From: Delphinapterus leucas
Taxonomy: Eukaryota; Chordata; Mammalia; Artiodactyla; Monodontidae
Direction: 5' to 3'
NCBI RefSeq assembly: GCF_002288925.2
Contig: NW_022098001.1
Location: 5,317,478 to 5,381,477, forward strand
Length of the DNA: 64,000 nucleotides
The notes beneath the pieces are model-generated. The model saw only the letters and a program-made list of their open reading frames with translations, made no database searches and was not told the DNA's origin. Positions 1-11,648 of the stretch are shown here, piece by piece (the first letter of the stretch is position 1; every line of letters starts with the position of its first letter). Position numbers and translations under genes: made by a program.

Positions 1-288
1 GTCTTTGTTGCTGTGCACGGGCTTTCTCTAGTTGCGGTGAGTGGGGGCTACTCTTCGTTGCGGTGCGCAGGCTTCTCACTGCGGTGACTTCTCTTGTTGC
101 AGAGCACGGGCTCTAGGCGCCCAGGCTTCAGGAGTTGTGGCTCGCAGGCTCTGGAGCGCAGGTTCAGTAGTTGTGGCGCACGGGGTTAGTTGCTCTGCGG
201 CATGTGGGATCTTCCCGGACCAGGGCTCAAACCCGTGTCCCCTGCATTGGCAGGTGGATTCCTAAACACTGCGCCACCAGGGAAGCCC
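1..288 (-). mobile_element. Long CHR-type tRNA-Glu-derived SINE, cut by the window start
   Basis: On the minus strand it begins GGGCTTCCCTGGTGGCGCAG, the tRNA-Glu-like head with Pol III box A and box B. It continues into the long body with repeated CAACTACTGAGCC-like units. The A-rich tail lies before position 1. Confidence 0.9.
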
Positions 289-394
289 TCCAATGTAGGT
301 TTTGTTCTTACAGCTCATCTCAGTTAGACTAACCACATTTCAAATGCTTAATAGCCACTTTGAAAACAGTCAGTATCTATTAAGGCTGAGTGTA

Positions 395-602
395 AACATG
401 CCCTGTGATCCAGCAGTTCTGCTCCTGGTATAAACTCAACAGAAGTGGGGACGTCACGTGCGTCAGAAGACACGTACAAGGATATTCATAGCATCCTTGC
501 TTGTTTTAATTCCAGATTAGAAAGAGCCCATATGTCCATCAGCGATAGAATAGATGAATAAATTATGGTATATGGTATATTCACGTAAGGGAAAACCGTA
601 CA
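395..602 (+). mobile_element. Ancient L1 fragment (ORF2 end / 3' region)
   Basis: It has the diverged L1 order: CCTGTGATCCAGCAGTTCTG, then GGATATTCATAGCA and CATATGTCCATCAGCGATAG. It appears to continue at 1197 after the hAT-type element inserted at 607. Confidence 0.65.
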
Positions 603-606
603 GCAG

Positions 607-1196
607 CAGTTCTCAAACTTTTGGGACGTAGGTCTCCACAGTTCTTGGGGGATCCAAAGAATGTTTTTTGTATGACAGATATATATGTTTTTAAATATGG
701 TAAATTAAAGTTGAGAGATTGTTAAAATATTTATTAACCCATTTAAAATGACAAGAAACCAACCCCATTACGTGTGACCTTAAGTAGCATACGTTTTTAA
801 AATATGTAAAATGACCACTAAAATTTCCAAAAAAAGGAGTTTCATAAGAAGGATGGCGTTGCTATACATTTTTGCAAATCACTGTAATGTCTGGCTTAAT
901 AGAAGACAGCTGATTTCTCATGTCTGCTTCTGCAGTCAGTCTGCTGTGACATGTTTTGCTTGAAGTATAAGAAAGAAATCTGACTTCACATAGATAATTG
1001 TAAAGGGAGAAGAATTTTAGTAGCCTTTTCAGATAAATGTGAATATTCTTTGATGCTACACCAGAACTTGACAAGTAGTTTTTTAAAGTTTAGTTGCAAT
1101 GTGGAATCTGAAATCAGTGAGCTTTCTGTATTCTGTTAAACTCTGAAAGGGTGTTGGGAATTCCCAAGAGTCCACTGACCACGTTTTGAGAACAAG
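607..1196. mobile_element. Ancient hAT-like DNA transposon, copy A
   Basis: It starts CAGTTCTCAAACTTTTGGG and ends GTTTTGAGAAC, giving imperfect terminal inverted repeats of hAT type. The body has no coding capacity. It is inserted in an old L1 (395-602 and 1197-1583). A second, longer relative lies at 32371-33310; they share stretches such as CAGATAA(A)TGTGAATATTCTT and GGTTAGTTGCAA. The family name is not assigned. Confidence 0.6.
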
Positions 1197-1583
1197 GTGC
1201 TCTCATTACAAGGTAATGGAAAAGAACAAATTTTAAAAAAATAAGGAAAAAACCCCAAAGTACCGCTGCAGGTAGGGTGGGTAAATTTCACATGTTGATC
1301 AAAAAATGTTAGGCACACAATTATAGCTACCGTATGAGTACAGTGTTAGAAGTTAGACTAATTGTAGGAGAGCAGTTGCCTCTTGGGGTTGGGCGGGGGT
1401 GGGGGCAGTGATTGAGATGGGTACCATGGAAGCTTCTGGACTGCTGGTCAAATCTATATCTTGACCTAAGTGGTGGTTTACACAGATATGGGTTTTGGGG
1501 GTGATAACTCATGGAACTATAAACTTGCAATTAGTGCATTTTTGTATGTATATTTCAAATAAAAGTTTTTAAGTAATAACTTC
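1197..1583 (+). mobile_element. Ancient L1 3' end
   Basis: The text GGAAGCTTCTGGACTGCTGG, CTAAGTGGTGGTTTACAC and the closing TATATTTCAAATAAAAGTTTTT is the 3' UTR of an old mammalian L1. It is probably the end of the same copy as 395-602. Confidence 0.65.
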
Positions 1584-1699
1584 TAAAAAAAAGAATAGAA
1601 TAATGTTGAATAATAGTATCCATAGAAGGTTTTCTGATAACGTAGATTCTCTCTAGTGTTTGCATTTAGTTTTTGTTCTTTTTTGCTTGATTTTTTGCC

Positions 1700-2180
1700 A
1701 TTGTGTTTGATAATTAAAAACAATTTTAAAACTTTGTACTTTGGAAATTTCAAGCATATTCAAAAGTAGAGACACTAGTATAATTAACCTGATATACCCA
1801 ACATCCAGCTTCAACAAGTGATCATTATATGGCCAGCCTTGTTTTATCCACTCCTCCGCCCGCTCCCTAAACGCAAATGATTTTGAAACAAATTCCAAGT
1901 ACCTAATCTAATAATATTTCAATATGTATCTCTAAGATGTGAAGGCTTCAAAAAACAAACCTTAAGTCCAATACCACTATCACACTTAAAAAGTTAACAG
2001 TTCCTAATTATCATTACATATCTAGCCGTATACACATTGCCCTGGCTGTCATATAAACATGAAGTTTTAGAAACTCTTTGGATCAGGATCCAGATAAGGT
2101 CCCTACTCTGCAGTCGATATCTGTTAAGCCTTTAGTTTTAATGGTTCCCATCCCCTTTTTTTCAAAATTTTAAGTGTGAT
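1700..2180 (-). mobile_element. Probable ancient LINE remnant
   Basis: The order of CCCAACATCCAGCTTCAACA, CAATATGTATCTCTAAGA, CTTAAAAAGTTAACAG and GGATCAGGATCCAGATAAGG resembles an old LINE 3' region read backwards. Highly diverged; family and strand are uncertain. Confidence 0.4.
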
Positions 2181-2492
2181 GTTTGCTATAGGTTTCTGAT
2201 ATTCTTAATCAAATTGGAGCTATTACATGAGTTCCTATATAAAATTAGTTTTTGAGATTAGATATTTAATTTTGACACATAAGTGTTTTCATTTCCAAGA
2301 TGATCGTAAGTTATTTATGAGGGCCAGAATTATGTGAGTGAATCATACCTAGCATCATGCCAGACAGTATTTGTTGAATAAATGAATTCATTTATCCACG
2401 AATGGAGTAAATTACATTCATATGATTCCTTATGTTGAACTACTTTTGCATTTATGGGATAGACCACAACAAGTTGGTAACGATATATTATC
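2181..2492. other. Mostly unassigned intronic sequence
   Basis: A possible L2/MIR-like tail lies at about 2335-2390 (CAGTATTTGTTGAATAAATG). Otherwise nothing is recognised. Confidence 0.4.
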
Positions 2493-2708
2493 ATTTTTTC
2501 TTTTTTTTTTTTTTTTGCGGTACGCGGGCCTCTCACTGTTGTGGCCTCTCCCGTTGCGGAGCACAGGCTCTGGACGCACAGGCTCAGCGGCCATGGCTCA
2601 CGGGCCCAGCCACTCCGCGGCATGTGGGATCCTCCCAGACTGGGGCACGAACCAGTGTCCCCTGCATCGGCAGGCGGACTCTCAACCACTGCGCCACCAG
2701 GGAAGCCC
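2493..2708 (-). mobile_element. CHR-type SINE, middle form, with target-site duplication
   Basis: A poly-T run of about 17 nt, then the complement of the ~200-bp form ending CCACCAGGGAAGCCC. It is flanked by a 13-nt target-site duplication ACGATATATTATC at 2480-2492 and 2709-2721. This is a typical L1-mobilised, fairly young insertion. Confidence 0.95.
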
Positions 2709-2721
2709 ACGATATATTATC

Positions 2722-4129
2722 TTTTAATCTGCTGGAATACATTGACTAATTTTCTTAAGGCTTTGTGTTTGTATCTATGAAATCGGTCTGTAGTTACTGC
2801 CAGCTTTCTAACTCCCTGCACCCCTTTTCTTTCTCTCTGCTGTGACCTGACTTCCTCTCTCCTCTTCCCAATTTTCATATCTGTTGATCTGTTCTTTTAG
2901 ACACACTTAATAATACATACACCTTTTAAAATTGATTTCAGTGGTCAAGAACAGTGCAAAAAAATGTCCTGTTCCAGTTGTGATTATTTTGCCTTTTCAG
3001 GTTAGGAAAGGAGACCTGTATAGCTACAGTTACAATAAGAAAGCAAAAATAAACAGCCTTGTCCTGCTGACGGGAGAAATGTTTTCATTCCTAGTGAGGA
3101 TAAATTTTGTTTCACTAAGCAAGGTAATACAGATGAGCCTGTCAGAAGTAAATCCCTTCTTATGAATGGGCCTTATAACCAAAGAAGCAAATAGGATACC
3201 TTAGTGGAAATGGACTGGTTGTATGAGAAGTAGAATTCATGTCTGGAGGAGGCATCTGTGGAGTAAAATGGAGGTGCTAAATGAAGACTGAGCTCAAGTC
3301 CAGGGGAAGGACCACTGTGTTCTGCCAGATGGGCACTTCTAGTCTGTTGGGGATGATTATACTTTAAGACCACACTTATTTGCTCAAAAGGTAGCAGCCA
3401 TAGCGTTAACCAAAATATGGCCCCAGTACTATGTAAGGTATGACCTTGTGTTTTCACTGACATGATTACTTGTACGTAAGACTATTCACGCTGTTAAGAG
3501 CGTAGGAGATGGAGGGGGAGCCTCCTATTTGTGCAGCTGGAGTGGAATCACTACACACAGTTTAGGTTCTGATGTCAGTGAGCAAGGCTAAAGTATAGTT
3601 CTTTTAAAACTCTCTGAAATCATCTTCAAGTACAGTATACATGTTTTACAATATTCAGTGCTGAACAGCATACTTTCATTAAGTACAAAACATCCAGTTT
3701 TCTCTCTAGCGTTGGTACAGAAGTTTTTTGAGCACCAGATAAAATGGTTGTATTTAGGGGCCATATGAAAACTATGAGTGAGCACAGATAAAATTGCATA
3801 AATTCAGTATGAATAGGATTCAACTCCACATTACTTCTTCCACTGCATTACAGTAAGGAACTGAGTGCTGGATTTGATTGAAGTATGTGGGTGTTACAGA
3901 GAATTCGAATTAGGATACATGATTTATCCCCGCTTTTTATTTTGTGTATTTTTTTAAAATTTATTCTTTTGTTCCCTGACCTAAGTAGGGGGCTTGCCAC
4001 AACAAAATTTAAAATAATAGAAGTTACGGTTTTTTATAGGTTTTTTAGAACTCTACCCTGAAACTATAAGGGCATGGTACTTTTGGGGAATAACTTTATC
4101 TTTTCAATTTCTACCTCTTTGAGCCAATT
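2722..4129. other. Unassigned intronic sequence
   Basis: No repeat family or gene is recognised. A minus-strand open frame of 96 codons at 3173-3463 and a plus-strand frame of 77 codons at 2932-3165 show no known domain and no supporting signals. Confidence 0.4.
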
Positions 4130-5487
4130 TTGTTAAAAATACTAAGTCATATTTTCCTAGAATATTGTAATTTCATTTCTATTTCCACATTTGCTTTAAA
4201 GTTGTAAGTAATGTGCTCTCAAAAATATTTTCTACGTGTGATTATATCACGTTTGCCATTCCTAATACCTGTCTGTCATTCTTTTCTTGAACACACTTAT
4301 CACAGTTTTCTCTATTTTAGGTTTTCTTAAAGAATCAGCTCTTGGTTTTATGGTCTGCTGATTTTCTTGTTTTCTATTTGATTAATTTCTTTGCACTTTC
4401 TTTTTGGTTTATTTTGTTGTTTTTCTAGCTTTTAAGATGATTGTTTAGTTTGTTAATTTTTTAATTTTTATTTTTAAAGATATACAGTAGAATTAATTCT
4501 TTTTCCCTTTGGTGTTCAGGTCTATGAATGTTAACACATTACAGATTTGTGTAGCTACCGTGCAAATCAGGATACATCACCCGAAAAAACTCCCTCCTGC
4601 TATCTTTTATAGTCACATCCTCTCCCCACCCATAATCTCAGATAACCACCCATCTATTTTTCATTACTATAGTTTTGTCTTTTTCAAATAAATAGAAGTG
4701 TACAGTGTGTAACCTTTTGAGACTGGCTTCCCTTACTCAGCTTAGTCTTTGCGATCATCCACACTGTTGCACAGGACAGCAGTTTATTACTGCTGATCAA
4801 TATGCCATTTTGTATGGATGCACCACAGTCGGTCACTTCACCTGGTGAAGGACATTTGAGTTGTTAACACCTTTTGGCTATTTTATTAATTGTCTGTGAA
4901 CATTCCAATACAGGTTTTTGTGTAGATATGCTTTATTTCTCTAGGATAAATAATTAGGAGTAGGGTTGCTGGGTTATAAGTTATACATATATGCTTAAAT
5001 TTATAAGAAACTGCCAAACCATTTTCCACAGTGGCTGTACCAGTTTGCATTCTCACTGGCAACGTGTGCAAGTTCCAGTGGCTCTGCATCCTTGCTTGCA
5101 CTTAGTGTTGTCAGTATTTTCTGTTTTTGTCATTCTGTTAGGTAAATAGCAGTATCTCATCTGATGTGAATTTGCATTTTTTTAAAATGACTAATGATGT
5201 TTAACATCTTTTCATATACTTTTTTTTGCCATCTTTGTATCCCCTTGGATGAAGCATTTAAGTCCATTGCATATTTTTGGCTTGGTTGTTTATTTTTTAA
5301 CTGTTGAATTTTGAGAGTTTTTATATCTATATAGATATCAATACACACACAAACACACCCACACACACCCAGCTGTATAGCTTGTCTTTTTATTCTCTTG
5401 ACAGTGGCCTTGGCAAAACAGAAGTTTTTTTAATTGATAATATTCAATTTATCAATTTTTTATTTTATAAATTATATTTTTGGTATC
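4130..5487 (-). mobile_element. Ancient L1, antisense
   Basis: Reads as the complement of L1 ORF2 and 3' region: AAGAATCAGCTCTTGGTTTTA, GGGTTGCTGGGTTATAAG, CATTTTCCACAGTGGCTG, and near the end TTATATTTTTGGTATCAAG. Heavily mutated, with no open frame of note. Parts may be separate fragments. It includes an AC-rich stretch at about 5340-5371. Confidence 0.6.
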
Positions 5488-6235
5488 AAGAAAACCCCAC
5501 AACCCAATCAAAATATGGGCAGAGCACCTAAATAAACATTTCTCCAAAGAAGACATACAGATGGCCAACAGGCACATGAAAAGATGCTCAGTGTTGCTAA
5601 TTATTAGAGAAATGCAAATCAAAACTACAATGAGGTATCTGTCACCTTACTCCACTCAGAATGGCCATCATCAAAAAGTCTACAAACAATAAATGCTGGA
5701 CAGTGTGTGGAGAAAAGGGAACCCTCCTACACTGTTGGTGGGAATGTAAATTGGTGCAGCCACTGGAGGACAGCCTGGAGGTCCTTAAAAAACTAAAAAC
5801 AGAGTTACCATATGATCCAGCAATCCTACTCCTGGACATATTTCCAGAAAAGACAAAAACTCGAATTTGAAAAGATACACGCACCCCAGTATTCATAGCA
5901 GCACTATTTACAATATACACGACATGGAAACAGCCTAAATGTCCATCAATAGATGAATGGATAAAGAAGATGTGGGGTGTGCGTATGTGTGTGTGTGTGT
6001 GTGCGCGTGTGTGTATTTATAATGGAATATTACTCGGCCATAAAAAAGAATGAAACAATGCCATTTACAGCAACATGGATGGACCTAGAGATTATCATAC
6101 TAAGTGAAGCAAGTCAGGCAGAGAAAGACAAATATCATGTGGAATCTAAAAAAATGATACAAGTGAACTTATTTACAGAACATATATACACACAGACATA
6201 GAAAACAAAAATGATGTTAAAATACTTCCCCAAAT
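5488..6235 (+). mobile_element. L1 fragment, ORF2 end and 3' UTR
   Basis: It begins AAAACCCCACAACCCAATCA and runs through ATGGGCAGAGCACCTAAATA, CACTGTTGGTGGGAATGTAA, AATGGAATATTACTCGGCCA and GTGGAATCTAAAAAAATGAT. It is 5'-truncated and sits between old antisense L1 pieces, so it is probably a younger insertion. A TG/CG-type microsatellite lies inside at about 5985-6015. The ORF2 frame is broken into short pieces. Confidence 0.85.
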
Positions 6236-6750
6236 TAATTACATTAAAATTTGCATCCTCATTCTCAGCAATTATTTTGATTCCTTAAGTTTTATTCTCC
6301 CTCTCCCTTATCATTTTATTTGTCCCATGACAGTTTTCTTGAAGTCTTTAATTAGATTGATATTTCTATTTCGCTGAAGTACATTCTTGTATATTATCCG
6401 CCCCCCCTTAAGAAATACGTAGTGGTTGTATATATTCTTAGGTGTGCACAGTTGAAATTGTTTCTTTATTTTGCCATCACACTTGAATAATGGTTTGGCT
6501 GGGTATAGAATTCCAGGTTCCAATATTTTCTGTTCAGAATTCTGTGTATGTTACTTTATCATCTTGTAACTTTAAGTTCCCAGTTTGATTGTAATTCCTT
6601 TGTTCCTTTGGAAGCTTATCATGAATTTCTTTTTATCTTTGGAGTTTACCATTTTCACCAGTGTGTGTTTAGTATGTATCTTCAGTCATTGTTACTGTTT
6701 GGTATTTGGTGGACATTTTATCTGAACATATCTAGCTGTATGTTCTAAAG
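6236..6750 (-). mobile_element. Ancient L1, antisense (ORF1-side region)
   Basis: GGTTTGGCTGGGTATAGAAT with neighbouring text is the complement of the L1 ORF1 C-terminal region. Diverged; boundaries approximate. Confidence 0.5.
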
Positions 6751-6870
6751 GTATTTTTCTAAAATACATGTGCATGTACATATATGTATGTGAATATATG
6801 CACATAGGTATATATATATATATATAGTGTGTGTGTGTATATGTATGTATACCTACGTATATGTGTTTTA
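6751..6870. repeat. TA/TG/CA-rich simple sequence
   Basis: Alternating purine-pyrimidine text, with a TATATATATATATATA run and GTGTGTGTGTGT near 6810-6838. Confidence 0.85.
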
Positions 6871-7382
6871 AATGCCTTTTATCCTATGTTCTCTACTTTT
6901 AAAACTCCCGTTAAGTGAATAGTAGATATCCTGGCCGTATCTTTTTTTCTCTTTTAGTTTTATATCCTTGTCTTTTTATTCAAGAATTTAAAGATTCTTC
7001 AATTTGGTCTTCTAAGTTGTAATTTTCTACAATATAATTGTCTATAATATAAAATTGTCTCATTCTTCAGCTTAGTCTTATAATTGTTGTACATATGTAA
7101 AATAGTTGCCTTTACAAATACTTTTTCCTTTTTATAATGACAATTTTTTTTCATTTAGCAGTGGAACTGATTTGTGTCTTTGTTACCTCTCCCACAAATT
7201 CTCTTACTCTCTACCTGCCCTTTCCCTACTTGCTCCCCCGCTCGTGAGAATATGGTAAGAACTGTAGGTAGGTCCTTTCCTTAGAAACTAATCCACATAT
7301 GCACAGTCACAGAAAATGTTGTATGTGATAATGTGTGATTCCAGAACTCCTTAAAGCTCATTCATGATCCCTCATAGTGCTG
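6871..7382 (-). mobile_element. Possible antisense ancient L1 remnant and unassigned sequence
   Basis: ATTCTTCAATTTGGTCTTCTAAG near 6990 resembles the complement of L1 ORF1-type text. From about 7110 to 7382 nothing is recognised. Confidence 0.35.
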
Positions 7383-7529
7383 TTCTTGAACCAGCTGCAT
7401 TGGTACTACCTAAGAAGCTTGTTAGAAATGCAGACTCTCAGACTCTGCCCCAGATACTGAATTAGACTCTCCATTTTAACAAGATCCTCAGGTGATTTCT
7501 TTCATATTCAAGTTTGAGAAGGACTGCTG
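7383..7529. mobile_element. MER5A-like non-autonomous hAT element
   Basis: GAAGCTTGTTAGAAATGCAG, CCCCAGATACTGAATTAGAC and AGTTTGAGAAGGACTGCT match the order of the MER5A-type consensus and its terminal repeat. Confidence 0.7.
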
Positions 7530-7599
7530 TGGGAGGTTAGAAACCTTTGTAGTTGTGGTGTATATGATCTATATTGATTGCTTTATTTTCTGTATCTGT

Positions 7600-8890
7600 G
7601 AGCTTGGAAATATATATACACACACGCATATATATATATATTTAGATTCCACATATGAGAGATATCATATGGTATTTGTCTTTCTCTATCTGACCTCTCT
7701 CACTTAGCATAATGCCCCCAGGTCCATCCATGTTGTCACAAAAGGCAAGATTTCATTTTTTATGGCTGAATAATATTCTATCATATATATGTAATATATA
7801 TACCACAATTTCTTTATCCATTTATTCATTGATAGACATTTAGTTGTTTCCATATCTTGAATATTGTAAATGCTGCAGTGAACATGGGAGTGAGTGTATA
7901 TTTTAGTGTTAGTGTTTTCATTTTCTTCAGATAAATGCCCAGAAGTGGAATTGAATAGATCATATGGTAGTTCTAATTTTAATTTTTTGAGGAACCTCCA
8001 TACTGTTTTCCATAGTGGCTGCACCAATTTACATTCACACCAACAGCACACAAGGGTTCCCTTTCTCCACATTCTCACCAACACTTATTTCTAGTCTTTT
8101 TGATGAGAGCCATTCTGACAGGTTTGAGGTGATATCTCATTGTGGTTTTTAATTTGCATTTCCCTGATGATTAATAGGTTGAGCATCTTGTCATGTACCT
8201 GTTGGCCATCTGTATGTCTTCTTTGAAAAAATGTCTATTCAGATGCTCTGCCCATTTTGTAATCTGAGTGTTTGGTTTGTTTTGCTATTGAGTTGTTTGA
8301 GTTTTTTATATATTTTGGATATTGGCCCCTTATCAAATATATGATTTGCAAACATTTTCTCCAATTCAGTAGGCTGCCTTTTCATTCTATTGATGATTTC
8401 CTTTGCTGTACGGAAACTTTTTAGTTTGATATAGTCCTGCTTCTTTATTTTTGCTTTTGTTGCCAAATTCAAAAATTGTCACCAAGACCTGTGTCAGGGA
8501 GCTTACTGCCTGTGTTGTCTTTTAGGAGTTTTATGGTTTCAGGTCTTATGTTCAAATCTTTAATTCATTTTGAGTTAATTTTTGTGTATGGTGTAAAGAT
8601 AGAGGTCCATTTTCATTTTTTTGCTTGTGGCTGTTCAGTTTTCCAAACACCATTTATTGAGGAGACTATCCTTTTCTCATTGTATATTCTTGGCTCCTTT
8701 GTTGTAAATTAATTGACCGTACATGTGTGGGTTTATTTCTGGCTATTTTGTTCCATTGATGTATGTGTCTGTTTTTATGCCAATACCACACTGTTTTAAT
8801 TACTATAGCTTTGTAATATAGTTTGAAATCAAGGTGCATGATGCCTCCAGCTTTGTTGTTCTTTCTTGAGATTGCTTTATCGTTTGTTTG
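7600..8890 (-). mobile_element. Antisense L1 3' portion (ORF2 C-terminal part and 3' UTR)
   Basis: TAGATTCCACATATGAGAGA, TTATGGCTGAATAATATTCT, CCATAGTGGCTGCACCAATT and ATGATGCCTCCAGCTTTGTT are the L1 ORF2 end read from the complement. Frames are broken; the longest is a 126-codon piece at 7704-8084 with the MIEYYSAIK motif of the ORF2 C-terminus. A CA/TA simple repeat lies at about 7608-7640. Confidence 0.85.
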
Positions 8891-8911
8891 TTTTTAGGAT
8901 ATTATGTCTGG

Positions 8912-8994
8912 CATCAGAGGCACTTTAAAAAGAATCATGTCATCAGAGGCACTTTAAAAAGAAGTGTCATCAGAGGCACTTTAAAAAGAATCGT
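8912..8994. repeat. Triplicated 27-29 bp tandem unit
   Basis: Three head-to-tail copies of a unit starting CATCAGAGGCACTTTAAAAA at 8912, 8941 and 8968. They differ only in the few bases after AAGAA. The repeat lies just past the end of an L1 fragment. Confidence 0.95.
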
Positions 8995-9152
8995 ACCTTG
9001 ATCACCCAAATTGTGCATAGCTAATTAAAGTAGGAATATTTTGAAATAGTCACAAAACAATACAGTATTTGAATAGTAAACTGTGCTATACAAAGTAGTA
9101 GGAGACAAGGAGGGATCAATTTATAAACTCATTTTTGTAACAATAGCAAACA

Positions 9153-9412
9153 TACAGCAGTTACTATGTATTAGGCAGTGTTCTAATCACTGTGTGTTTG
9201 TGTATGTATATATACACACACACACTCATTTACTTCTCATAGCAACCCTGTCAGCTTAGATACTGTTATTATTTCCACTTTACATATAAGGAATCAGAGA
9301 CACAGAGAAGTTAAGTATTTTAGCAAAGGTCACATAATTAGTAAGTGGAAGAGCTTGTATTTGAACCCACAAAGAATTGGTGCTCTTAACCATTACACTA
9401 TGCTGCTTTGTA
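9153..9412 (-). mobile_element. MIR SINE
   Basis: TACTATGTATTAGGCAGTGT, ACTGTTATTATTTCCACTTT, AAGGTCACATAATTAGTAAG and GCTCTTAACCATTACACTAT follow the MIR consensus on the complement. A short TA/CA repeat is embedded. Confidence 0.85.
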
Positions 9413-9939
9413 GTTTTACCCTGAGACTTTCCTAAACTCAATGCAGCTTCTATGCAAACTGATTAATTCCTGATATATTTGCTTTTATAAATTCATTACT
9501 AGAACTCATCTGATTGTGATGCTGATAGATGAGCCACAGATGCCAGATCATTAGTGTTTTCTGAATTAATTTTGGTTTGCTATTAATTGAGACTTCTAAA
9601 TGGCAAGATGCTGGATTATTTGATTTTATGCTGTGTACCCTCAAGGTTTGTTGTGAGCATTTTAAATAACTTATGCAAATACTTTCTATATAAAATGTTA
9701 ATTTTCTTTCTCAGTAGATAGACAAAAGATAATTTATAGAAATAGTAATTGGATAGCTAATAAAATTAGAAACAAAAATTAACTTCACAAAGAAATGCAA
9801 ATAGATATCACATACTAATTTAGCAAATATGTAAAAGTCAAACTGTTCTGTTGAGTGTTCAAAATGTTCAATAAAGGCATACAAATCAAAATGTGGTTAG
9901 GGCGCAATGAAATAAGCGTTCATACTTGACTAGTAGAAA
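9413..9939. other. Unassigned intronic sequence
   Basis: A/T-rich, with no repeat family or gene recognised. Confidence 0.4.
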
Positions 9940-10200
9940 TGGTATCTTTGGCTGATGGGTTTATTAGTATTACTTGACATATATCTTGGGCATTTTTCCA
10001 TATCACTTTTTCTTCATAAACTGTTTCCCTAATGGTGACCGTTAGATGTTTACAGTTTTCTTCACATTTATAAATACTGTAATTGACATGCTTTTGTTAA
10101 TTTTTATCTTAACTTTTAAATTATTTTCCTTATGGTTAAGTCATAAAAGTGGAGTTGCTGGGTCAGAGATTGGAGTATTTTCAAAGCTCTCAATAAAAAT
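9940..10200 (-). mobile_element. Old L1/HAL1-type remnant, antisense
   Basis: AAAAGTGGAGTTGCTGGGTC with preceding TTTATAAATACTGTAATTGA resembles the complement of an L1 ORF2-end region. Weak. Confidence 0.4.
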
Positions 10201-10209
10201 AGTACCTGA

Positions 10210-10382
10210 TTGTTATCGAGTGCTTACCGTATGCTAATCATTGCTTTTGATGCCATATATATGTAAATTCATTTAATCTTTATATTAAAACTGTGAGATG
10301 GACCCTGTTTTAATTCCAGTTTACAGAAAACTCAGCCATAGAGGAATTAAATAATTTCTTAAGGTCACACAGTTAGAGTTAG
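10210..10382 (-). mobile_element. MIR SINE
   Basis: CGAGTGCTTACCGTATGCTA, AAATTCATTTAATCTTTATA and TTCTTAAGGTCACACAGTTA match MIR on the complement. Confidence 0.75.
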
Positions 10383-10442
10383 GGTTTGTTTTCCAGAAAG
10401 AGTATACTACTTTACTTCTGCTCATGAATTCAAGACTATATA

Positions 10443-10791
10443 TATATATTTTTTAAATTAATTAATTTTTGGCTGCTTTGGGTCTTCGTCACTGCATGCG
10501 GGCGTTCTCTAGTTGTGGCGAGCGGGGGCTACTCTTTGTTGCCGTGTGCTGGCTTCTCATTGCAGTGGCTTCTTTTGTTGTGGAGCATGGGCTCGAGGTG
10601 CATGGGCTTCAGTAGTTGTGGCATGTGGGCTTAGTAGTTGTGGCTTGCGGGCTCTAGAGCTCAGGCTCAGTAGTTGTGGAGCATGGGCTTAGTTGCTCTG
10701 CGGCATGTGGGATCTTCGTGGACCAGGGCTCGATCCTGTGTCCCGTGCATAGGCAGGCGGATTCTTAACCACTCGGCCACCAGGGAAGTCC
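10443..10791 (-). mobile_element. Long CHR-type SINE with target-site duplication
   Basis: Complement of the long (~320 bp) form, from TTTTTGGCTGC to CCACCAGGGAAGTC. Imperfect flanking duplication CAAGACTATATA (10431) and CAAGATTATATA (10792). Confidence 0.9.
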
Positions 10792-11648
10792 CAAGATTAT
10801 ATATTTTTTATACCTTCATCAGTGACATGTTGTAATAACAGCACAATAGCATTGAGCACAGCTGGAACTCTGTCATCATAAATACCATTCCTCATTGAAA
10901 GGATCCGAGGGTCATGGGTGAATGGCTGATTTCAGTCTGGGGCAGAAAATACCAAAAGATGAGCCTGGGACATTCTGTTGTATCAAAAAGCAAGGAACTT
11001 TCAAAGATTAGTTAGTGGTGCATGCCAAAAGGACACAGGGACCAATATAAAGAGGCTCCCACTGGCCAAAGATGAGAGAACTTAAGTATCAGAAAGAGTA
11101 ATAAAGATAGCTGGTTGAATATAGAAAACTCCATGGTTCATAACAACAGACTTGTAATAAGAAACACACACACACACACACACATCACTTCAACAAGTTA
11201 CCAGATAGCAGTGGTAACAAATAGGGCATTAACTCCTACTCTGAAAATAAACAATTATAAGGAAAGAATTAAGCATTTATCCTTCCTTTTTTCTGTATGA
11301 ACTGTGTTTCGGGGTAAGTAAATAACATTTGTTGAGGGAAAGTTCTTTGCAGAAGTTTAGCTAATGAATGTATAAAGAATGGCAGGATTAGAAAATTATT
11401 TTTCCACCCCTAATGAGATAATTTATTCAGGCTATGATCGTCAATAAGTGAAACTATTAGACAAATGGTTGTGTGGGAAGTTACAGTAAAGGGATCAGAC
11501 TGCCCTATCTGGACCTGTTGATTAATCTCAGACTTAGAAAAAGTAGGGCAAGCAGATAGTGAGCCTGCAGGGATACATGTAAAGCAGACAGCACCAGCTC
11601 TGAAGAATTCCAGCCAAAAATGTTGAACCTGCATGAAATCAAGCTTCT
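10792..11648. other. Unassigned intronic sequence with an AC microsatellite
   Basis: An AC run of about 11 units lies at 11164-11184. Otherwise no family or gene is recognised. Confidence 0.5.

Noticed and set aside
2330..2780. Overlapping open frames of 79-126 codons rich in Gly, Ala, Pro and Arg, also seen at 17907-18322, 21585-21924, 27117-27556, 35500-35912, 47792-48157, 49963-50397, 52523-52966 and 60353-60665
   Set aside because: All lie on CHR-type SINE copies. The same peptide pieces recur in every copy because the SINE is GC-rich and free of stops in several frames. They are not genes.
3173..3463. Minus-strand 96-codon open frame as a possible small gene
   Set aside because: No recognised domain, no splice or promoter signal, and no related copy; a frame of this length is expected by chance in 64 kb.
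8912..8994. CRISPR-like array
   Set aside because: Only three direct repeats with almost no spacer, in a mammalian intron; it is a small tandem duplication.
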